Source: JAYFQE01 sp034927345 (GTDB taxonomy: Bacteria; Bacillota; Clostridia; Saccharofermentanales; UBA5734). Taken from it: a DNA stretch of 64,000 bases. The DNA is taken from assembly GCA_034927345.1 (NCBI GenBank), contig JAYFQE010000006.1:1-64000 (forward strand), read 5' to 3'. The notes beneath the pieces are model-generated. The model was not told the origin of the DNA and did not search any database. It worked only from the letters and a program-made list of their open reading frames with translations. The first letter of the stretch is position 1. Each line of letters starts with the position of its first letter. Of this stretch, positions 58,764 to 64,000 are shown one piece after another. A program made the position numbers and the translations under genes.

Positions 58764-59048
58764 ATGACCATCAAACCTTTGGGTGACCGTGTTGTCATCA
58801 AGATGATCGAAATGGAAGAAACAACGAAAAGTGGTATTGTCCTGCCGGGGACCGCAAAAGAAAAACCGCAGGTTGCGGAGATTGTTGCTGTAGGACCTGG
58901 CGGCGTTATAGACGGCAAGGATGTTACCATGCAGGTCAAAGTCGGCGACCGTGTTTTAATCAGCAAATACGCCGGAACAGAAATCAAGATGGATAATGTT
59001 GAATATACGATTCTCAAGCAGAGCGATATTCTCGCTATTGTTGAGTAA
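58764..59048 (+). CDS. groES: Co-chaperonin GroES
   Basis: A 94-residue lid protein for GroEL. TIKPLGDRVVIKMIEMEETT, then KSGIVLPGTAKEKPQ and the mobile-loop region are standard, as is the end DVEYTILKQSDILAIVE-like (read NVEYTILKQSDILAIVE). The start follows AAAGGAGG. First gene of a CIRCE-controlled operon. Confidence 0.98.
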   Translation: MTIKPLGDRVVIKMIEMEETTKSGIVLPGTAKEKPQVAEIVAVGPGGVIDGKDVTMQVKVGDRVLISKYAGTEIKMDNVEYTILKQSDILAIVE

Positions 59049-59077
59049 AAACTTGAGAAAACAGGAGGAACACGATA

Positions 59078-60706
59078 ATGGCTAAAGATCTGAAATATGC
59101 GGAAGAAGCCAGACATGCTCTGGAGAGGGGTGTCAACAAACTGGCTGACACCGTTAAAATTACTTTAGGCCCGAAAGGCCGCAATGTCGTTCTCGACAAG
59201 AAGTTCGGCTCGCCGATGATCACCAACGACGGCGTGACCATCGCCAAAGAGATCGAACTCGAAGACCGCTTTGAGAATATGGGCGCTCAACTGGTTAAAG
59301 AAGTAGCCACAAAAACCAATGATGTTGCCGGCGACGGAACAACCACCGCGACTTTGCTGGCTCAGGCCATCATCCGCGAAGGCATGAAGAATATTGCTGC
59401 CGGCGCCAATCCGATGATTCTGGGACGTGGCATCTCCATGGCTGTTGAGATAGCTGCCAAAGGCATCCAGGAAAGTGCCAAAGCTGTTGCCGGGAAAAAG
59501 GATATTACCCGGGTAGCCGCTATATCCGCCAATGATCCGTTCATCGGAGAGCTGATTGCCGACGCCATGGAAAAAGTGACTTCGGACGGCGTTATCACCG
59601 TTGAAGAAGCCAAAACCATGAGCACAGAGCTGGAAGTTGTCGAAGGCATGCAATTTGACCGCGGCTATGTATCATCTTACATGGCGACGGATACCGATAA
59701 AATGGAAGCGACGCTCGATGATCCGTATATCTTGATTACCGACAAGAAAATTTCCAACATTCAGGACATCCTGCCGATTTTGGAAAAAATCGTCCAGGCC
59801 GGCCGCAAGCTGGTCATTATCGCCGAGGATGTCGAAGGCGAAGCTCTGGCAACGCTGATTGTCAATAAACTGCGCGGAACCTTTACCTGCGTAGCCGTTA
59901 AAGCTCCCGGCTTCGGCGACCGCCGCAAAGCCATGCTGCAGGATATCGCCGCGTTGACCGGCGGCCAGGTCATCACCGAAGAAGTCGGCCTGGATCTCAA
60001 GGAAACCACCATCGATCAGCTGGGCCATGCCCGCCAGGTCAAGATCCAAAAAGAAAATACGATCATTGTTGACGGCGGCGGAGATGAAAAAGAAATCAAA
60101 GCACGCATCAGTTCGATCCGCGCTCAGATTGAAGAGACCACTTCCGATTTCGACCGCGAGAAGCTGCAGGAACGTTTGGCCAAACTGTCCGGCGGTGTTG
60201 CCGTTATTAAAGTCGGCGCAGCGACCGAGACCGAAATGAAAGAGAAAAAACTGCGTATCGAAGATGCTTTGGCCGCAACCCGCGCAGCTGTTGAAGAAGG
60301 CATTATCGCCGGCGGCGGCACTGCTTTCATCAATGTCCTGCCCAAGGTGGCCGAATTGCTGAAGGATACGACCGGCGACGTGAAAACCGGCGTGCGCATC
60401 GTTCTGAAAGCTCTCGAAGAGCCTGTACGCCAGATCGCAGCCAACGCCGGCCTTGATGGCAGCGTCATCTGTGAAAAAATCAAGAACAGCAATCCGGGTT
60501 ATGGTTTTGATGTCATGAGCGAAACCTATGTCAACATGATGGAAACCGGTATTGTCGATCCGGCCAAAGTTACCCGTTCGGCTCTGCAGAATGCCGCGTC
60601 TATCGCCGCTATCCTGCTGACGACCGAAGCCGTGGTGGCTGACATTCCGGAAAAAGAACCTCCGATGCCGGCCGGCGCTCCGGGCGGTATGGGCGGCATG
60701 TATTAA
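59078..60706 (+). CDS. groEL: Chaperonin GroEL
   Basis: A 542-residue chaperonin that folds proteins in a double seven-membered ring. GPKGRNVVLDKKFGSPMITN (nucleotide contact), VAGDGTTTATLLAQAI and the C-terminal tail ending in GAPGGMGGMY are conserved. Single visible copy of normal length, 29 bases after groES with CAGGAGGA upstream, under the same CIRCE element. Confidence 0.99.
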   Translation: MAKDLKYAEEARHALERGVNKLADTVKITLGPKGRNVVLDKKFGSPMITNDGVTIAKEIELEDRFENMGAQLVKEVATKTNDVAGDGTTTATLLAQAIIREGMKNIAAGANPMILGRGISMAVEIAAKGIQESAKAVAGKKDITRVAAISANDPFIGELIADAMEKVTSDGVITVEEAKTMSTELEVVEGMQFDRGYVSSYMATDTDKMEATLDDPYILITDKKISNIQDILPILEKIVQAGRKLVIIAEDVEGEALATLIVNKLRGTFTCVAVKAPGFGDRRKAMLQDIAALTGGQVITEEVGLDLKETTIDQLGHARQVKIQKENTIIVDGGGDEKEIKARISSIRAQIEETTSDFDREKLQERLAKLSGGVAVIKVGAATETEMKEKKLRIEDALAATRAAVEEGIIAGGGTAFINVLPKVAELLKDTTGDVKTGVRIVLKALEEPVRQIAANAGLDGSVICEKIKNSNPGYGFDVMSETYVNMMETGIVDPAKVTRSALQNAASIAAILLTTEAVVADIPEKEPPMPAGAPGGMGGMY

Positions 60707-60818
60707 TTCAGCCGCACCAATCCGGTTCAAAGCTGCTGTCTCATTTTAGCGGAATGAATGAGCCGGGAAGATTGCCTAAAAAAGTCCGCGCAAAGCGATA
60801 TTTTGAAGGACAGAAAAG

Positions 60819-60852
60819 ACCCGCCGAAAGAAAAGATATTCTTTCGGCGGGT
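60819..60852 (+). terminator. Terminator after groEL
   Basis: ACCCGCCGAAAGAA (60819-60832) pairs perfectly with TTCTTTCGGCGGGT (60839-60852), a 14-bp stem, followed by TCTGTTAT. It can also end Nif3-like transcription from the other strand. Confidence 0.82.
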
Positions 60853-60973
60853 TCTGTTATAGACGGACTCGGCTGATGATCGCACAGAATTCGTTCGGCA
60901 AATTCGCCGTTCCTAGCCGTCCCTAAAATAATCGTTCCTTTGGAAGGACAAAACCCCGTGCTGTCCACCGTTA

Positions 60974-61753
60974 TCAGATGCCGCTGTACACTTCGCCGCA
61001 GTGGATATATTCCGCCGGAAATCCAAGCTCGGTCAGCTTCTTTGCTAGAAGCCGCATACCGGCGAATTCGGAGGTGCAATGTCCAAGTAAGAGCATTGAT
61101 TTTTCGTAACCGAAGTACGTCATGTCACGAACATAGGCGCAATCGTTTACTTCCCCCACTTCTCCGGCAATCAACAGATCGCAATCCGGATCCATCAAAA
61201 TATTAACCTGTTGTAACCCGATGGACCCCAATGCAAGGCAAACGGTTTTTACACGATTATCCCGACATCCTACGATACGCGGAGTTTCTGCGTTCAATTT
61301 TTGTTTTATCAGATTTGTAATCTCTATCGGCGTCGTTGTATCTTTCAATACATAGCGTCGTACGCCAAGGGATTCACGAGGATATTTATGCTCAATCTTC
61401 AAACCTATCGCATCCAAAAAACCTGCATGAATATAATCAGGGTCGGTCTCATGCGCATAATCGTGAAATCTTAAAACAACAAGCCCAGTTTCATCCAACA
61501 AGCGCCATTTTTCGAGATCGATGCCTCGAGCTTGTTCTCTTAATTCGCCAAAAGCAAACATCGGCTCGTGGGTAATGAGCAATTCTGCTCCCATTCCTGC
61601 CGCTTTCGATATCACTTCGGCAGATGCTTTAAAACATGTTGCAATAGTATGAATATCACGGTTTCCGTCCCCTGCCAAAACTCGGTCACAGGTCGTTTCA
61701 CGAAGGGTTCCGCTGTCAACAATCAGTTTTTGCAATAATTCGTTAGCGGTCAT
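60974..61753 (-). CDS. Nif3-like dinuclear metal center protein
   Basis: A 259-residue member of the Nif3/DUF34 family. Metal-binding parts are AELLITHEPMFAFGELREQA, VVLRFHDYAHETDPDYIHAG and, near the C-terminus, LLIAGEVGEVNDCAYVRDMT. The second half of the classic protein is shortened, as in the short bacterial forms. Function in bacteria is unknown, with GTP cyclohydrolase-like homology proposed for the family. The ATG at 61753 has AAAGGA upstream. Codon use and GC are lower than in flanking genes (visible AT-rich third positions), so it may have been acquired or replaced. It is a single gene, convergent with groEL. Confidence 0.82.
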   Translation of the reverse strand: MTANELLQKLIVDSGTLRETTCDRVLAGDGNRDIHTIATCFKASAEVISKAAGMGAELLITHEPMFAFGELREQARGIDLEKWRLLDETGLVVLRFHDYAHETDPDYIHAGFLDAIGLKIEHKYPRESLGVRRYVLKDTTTPIEITNLIKQKLNAETPRIVGCRDNRVKTVCLALGSIGLQQVNILMDPDCDLLIAGEVGEVNDCAYVRDMTYFGYEKSMLLLGHCTSEFAGMRLLAKKLTELGFPAEYIHCGEVYSGI

Positions 61754-62034
61754 TTTGTCAGTCCTTTACAAATTCCGATTTGTTAATCTGATTATATACA
61801 CAGATTGTATCCCACGTCTTACGCTTGTACAAGCAGGGAATTTGTGTTATAAATTCCAAGTGTTTACAGTTTAAAAGGCTGCAGGTACTTTTATTCTTAG
61901 GAACATGTTCTTAAAACAGACTTCTTTTATAGAGGTCCGCCGCGCAAGGCGCTTCACTTTTTTAGAGCATACCCGTATCAATCCTCTGTTGATTCAGTTA
62001 AAATGAGAATAATCTATTTAAGGAGGTCAATACA
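61754..62034. other. Divergent intergenic region with a 12-bp palindrome
   Basis: No gene fits in these 281 AT-rich bases. A perfect palindrome GCTTGTACAAGC lies at 61823-61834. On the minus strand TACAAT about 17 bases from TTGTAC could form a weak promoter for the Nif3-like gene, in which case the palindrome overlaps its -35 and might be an operator. The plus-strand gene begins after AAGGAGG. Confidence 0.4.
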
Positions 62035-62559
62035 ATGAGTGATACCTTTATGGAGAAAATCGTTGCCCGACGAAAAACCGGACTGGATTTCCTCAAAATA
62101 GCGGGACTGCTGGTCGCGTCTTTCGTCCTTTTAGCCGTGATCATGCTGTTTGCCGCGTACATCAGCTTTTTAATTCCGATCCTGCTGGTCGGCCTGGGAT
62201 ATGGCCTATGGTTCTTGCTGACCAGCATGAATCGTGAGTATGAGTACATCGTAACCAACGGTGATCTGGATATCGACATGATTATCGCCCGGCGCAAGCG
62301 GAAAAGGGTTTTCAGCGGCAAATCGAAGGATTTTGAGCTGATGGCCAAAGTCGGCGGCGACGAATACCGCGAGGCTCAAAAGGGGCATTTTAAACTGCTG
62401 GATTGCTCGGCCGCGCCCCAGGCGCCGGACAATTGGTTCATTATGACGGATTATAAAGGCATGCGTACGATGGTTCTTTTTGCGCCGGATGAACGGATGC
62501 TTAAAAGTATGAAACGGTTCAATCCCAGTAAAATCAAGTACGTCCAATACGGTGCCTGA
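62035..62559 (+). CDS. DUF6106-like membrane protein
   Basis: A 174-residue protein with two adjacent membrane segments (FLKIAGLLVASFVLLAVIML and YISFLIPILLVGLGYGLWFL) and a cytoplasmic C-terminal domain: YEYIVTNGDLDIDMIIARRK, then RKRVFSGKSKDFELMAKVGG and later WFIMTDYKGMRTMVLFAPDE. The TNGDLDID-IxxR pattern matches a Clostridial family I know as DUF6106; the domain resembles a PH-like fold. Function unknown. The start follows AAGGAGGT. The MFS transporter gene follows after 29 bases and is probably in the same transcript. Confidence 0.72.
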   Translation: MSDTFMEKIVARRKTGLDFLKIAGLLVASFVLLAVIMLFAAYISFLIPILLVGLGYGLWFLLTSMNREYEYIVTNGDLDIDMIIARRKRKRVFSGKSKDFELMAKVGGDEYREAQKGHFKLLDCSAAPQAPDNWFIMTDYKGMRTMVLFAPDERMLKSMKRFNPSKIKYVQYGA

Positions 62560-62588
62560 CCTACCGCCAGGCAGGAGAGGATAGAGCC

Positions 62589-64000
62589 ATGACACAGGCG
62601 CAGGCGCGGTCCGGCCGCTTTACACGGACAGAGAAAAGCTGGATTCTTTATGACTGGGCTAATTCAGTCTATGCAACGATTATCATGGCCGCCGTTTTTC
62701 CGATTTATTTTGCTGAAATTGCCGGAAAGGCCGGCATAACCGGCGATATCTGGTGGGGCTATGCCACGTCGCTGGCGACCCTTACCGTTGCCCTTTTGTC
62801 GCCTGTCCTCGGCGCTATCGGCGATTTCCGCGGTATGAAGAAAAAATTATTTTCCGTCTTTCTTTTTACCGGCCTGGCTTTTACGACGACCATGGCATTG
62901 ACCGACCGCTGGCAGATGATGTTGGTCGGCTACATATTTTCCTACATCGGATTTTCCGGCTCCCTGCTCTTTTATGATTCCTTTATAACCGACGTAACGA
63001 CAGCCGACCGAATGGACCGCCTTTCGGCCTGGGGTTACGCGATGGGCTATATTGGCGGCAGCACGATTCCGTTCGTCGTATCGATCGGCTTGATTCTGTT
63101 TGGCGCCCGGATCGGTATTGACGGCGTGATGGCGGTTAAGGCGTCCTGTCTGATCTGCGTCGGCTGGTGGGCGGTTTTCAGTGTGCCGATGCTGCGGCAG
63201 GTGAAACAGACGCACTATGAAGATAAGCCGGCGACCGCGTTGATCCGCATTTCTTTGCGCAATATGGCCGGAACGGCACGTGATATTTTTGCCAATAAAG
63301 CAATTTTCGTTTTTGTTTTGGCTTATTTCTTTTATATTGACGGCGTCAATACCGTGATTCATATGGCAACGGTATATGGTTCGTCCCTGGGATTGGGAAC
63401 GAAAGGCATGATTCTGGCTTTGCTGGTCACCCAGATTGTCGCTGTGCCCTGTTCGATTGCCTTCAGCCACCTGGCCCGGCGATGGGGCGCTATCCGCATG
63501 ATCCGGAGAGCCATCATCATTTACTTCATCATATGTACGGTCGGCTTTTATATGGGCTTTTCACTGGAACCGTCCCAGAAAGTTTTTACAGACGGTTATC
63601 AGACCGCCGTGGAGCATGGTGCGGCGACAGTTGATCTGAGCGCTTTGAGCGCCGCCGACCGGACGGCTTTCCAAAAACAGCTGGATGAATGGGTCCAGAA
63701 TGGCGCCGCCATGCTGGCAGGCGCCGACCGGCGGACCGAACTGGCCCGGTCGGTTGAAGAAGCGGCAGCTGATTCGGCAGCCCATTATCAGGGTGAAACC
63801 TTGAATAAAATCCAATCGGTATGGCGGTCGGTCGGCAGCAGTCTGGATACTTATCTGGCCGATCCGGCGTCATCGGCCGATTTCGACCGGGCGCTGAAGC
63901 GCTCGACCTTGCTGTTCTGGGCCATGGCGGTGCTGGTCGGCACATGCCAGGGCGGTATACAAGCCTTGTCCCGTTCTTTCTTCGGCAAATTAATCCCGGC
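62589..64000 (+). CDS. MFS transporter, UMF1 (Atg22-like) type, 3' end cut off
   Basis: At least 470 residues are coded before the window ends without a stop. The start SWILYDWANSVYATIIMAAV is the hallmark of the UMF1/Atg22-like family of major facilitator proteins, some of which export amino acids or other small solutes. Helices follow (GYATSLATLTVALLSPVLGA, GYIFSYIGFSGSLLFYDSF, FVLAYFFYIDGVNTVIHMAT). Unusually, about 105 hydrophilic, mostly helical residues (from about 63570 to 63890, rich in Ala, Asp, Ser and Gln) stand between two helices where homologues have a short loop. AGGAGAGG lies ahead of the ATG. Substrate unknown. Confidence 0.88.
   Translation, partial: MTQAQARSGRFTRTEKSWILYDWANSVYATIIMAAVFPIYFAEIAGKAGITGDIWWGYATSLATLTVALLSPVLGAIGDFRGMKKKLFSVFLFTGLAFTTTMALTDRWQMMLVGYIFSYIGFSGSLLFYDSFITDVTTADRMDRLSAWGYAMGYIGGSTIPFVVSIGLILFGARIGIDGVMAVKASCLICVGWWAVFSVPMLRQVKQTHYEDKPATALIRISLRNMAGTARDIFANKAIFVFVLAYFFYIDGVNTVIHMATVYGSSLGLGTKGMILALLVTQIVAVPCSIAFSHLARRWGAIRMIRRAIIIYFIICTVGFYMGFSLEPSQKVFTDGYQTAVEHGAATVDLSALSAADRTAFQKQLDEWVQNGAAMLAGADRRTELARSVEEAAADSAAHYQGETLNKIQSVWRSVGSSLDTYLADPASSADFDRALKRSTLLFWAMAVLVGTCQGGIQALSRSFFGKLIP

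Noticed and set aside
59672..60730. 352-residue antisense frame over groEL
   Set aside because: Shadow of the highly conserved groEL gene; composition and content do not resemble a protein family.
1..64000. CRISPR arrays, tRNA or rRNA genes
   Set aside because: No spaced direct repeats, cloverleaf-like segments or rRNA-like stretches were recognised by eye; a covariance search was not possible here.

Overview
The window looks like chromosome from an anaerobic Gram-positive bacterium of the class Clostridia (Bacillota), with GC in the low-to-mid fifties by eye. The grounds are: Prp protease next to an L27 with a cleavable N-terminus, SpoVG, YqhQ/DUF1385 with L31 and PrmC, the DUF951, DUF1836, DUF4364 and DUF6106 families, a rubredoxin/flavodiiron pair, the GGGtGRT protein, and a CIRCE-controlled groESL. 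The species cannot be told from the sequence; an uncultured, saccharolytic lineage is my inference.

Layout. 1-1.7 kb is AT-rich accessory DNA: the edge of an IS256-type insertion sequence and a sigma/anti-sigma pair. 1.7-10 kb holds an intracellular GH141-like beta-helix protein, an RsmC-like methyltransferase, a DUF1858 protein, an E2-like acyltransferase with an altered active site, and a traX-leuS-DUF5317 run. 10-24.7 kb is housekeeping: mreB, rho (1030 aa, more than twice the usual length), rpmE-yqhQ-prmC-DUF951-DUF1836, a convergent NifU-like/GGGtGRT pair, prfA-tsaC-LMW phosphatase, rpsF-ssb-rpsR and rplI. 24.7-30.2 kb is dnaB-tilS-hpt-ftsH. 30.2-40.8 kb has murC, spoVG, glpK with an overlapping unknown membrane gene, rplU-prp-rpmA-obg-yhbY, rubredoxin-FprA and DUF4364.

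40.8-56.8 kb is the most distinctive part: a carbohydrate-use locus with a divergent large glycosidase-like gene, a LacI regulator with its own palindromic operator and a coupled 9-codon leader ORF, a lipoprotein binding protein, two permeases and three glycosidase-like proteins (DUF5722, an unrecognised 972-aa enzyme, and a GH71/GH99-like protein with a C-terminal DOMON/CBM9-like module). The first permease carries what I read as a complete seven-bladed beta-propeller between its first two membrane segments. No transporter ATPase is encoded, and none of the hydrolases has a signal peptide. The simplest model is binding and import of an oligosaccharide that is then taken apart in the cytoplasm.

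57-64 kb: galE, a CvpA-like protein, groES-groEL, a Nif3-like protein in lower-GC DNA, a DUF6106 protein and an MFS/UMF1 transporter that runs off the window. No rRNA, tRNA or CRISPR array was seen. Promoters, when recognisable, are sigma-A type and very often have an extended -10 (TGn before the hexamer).
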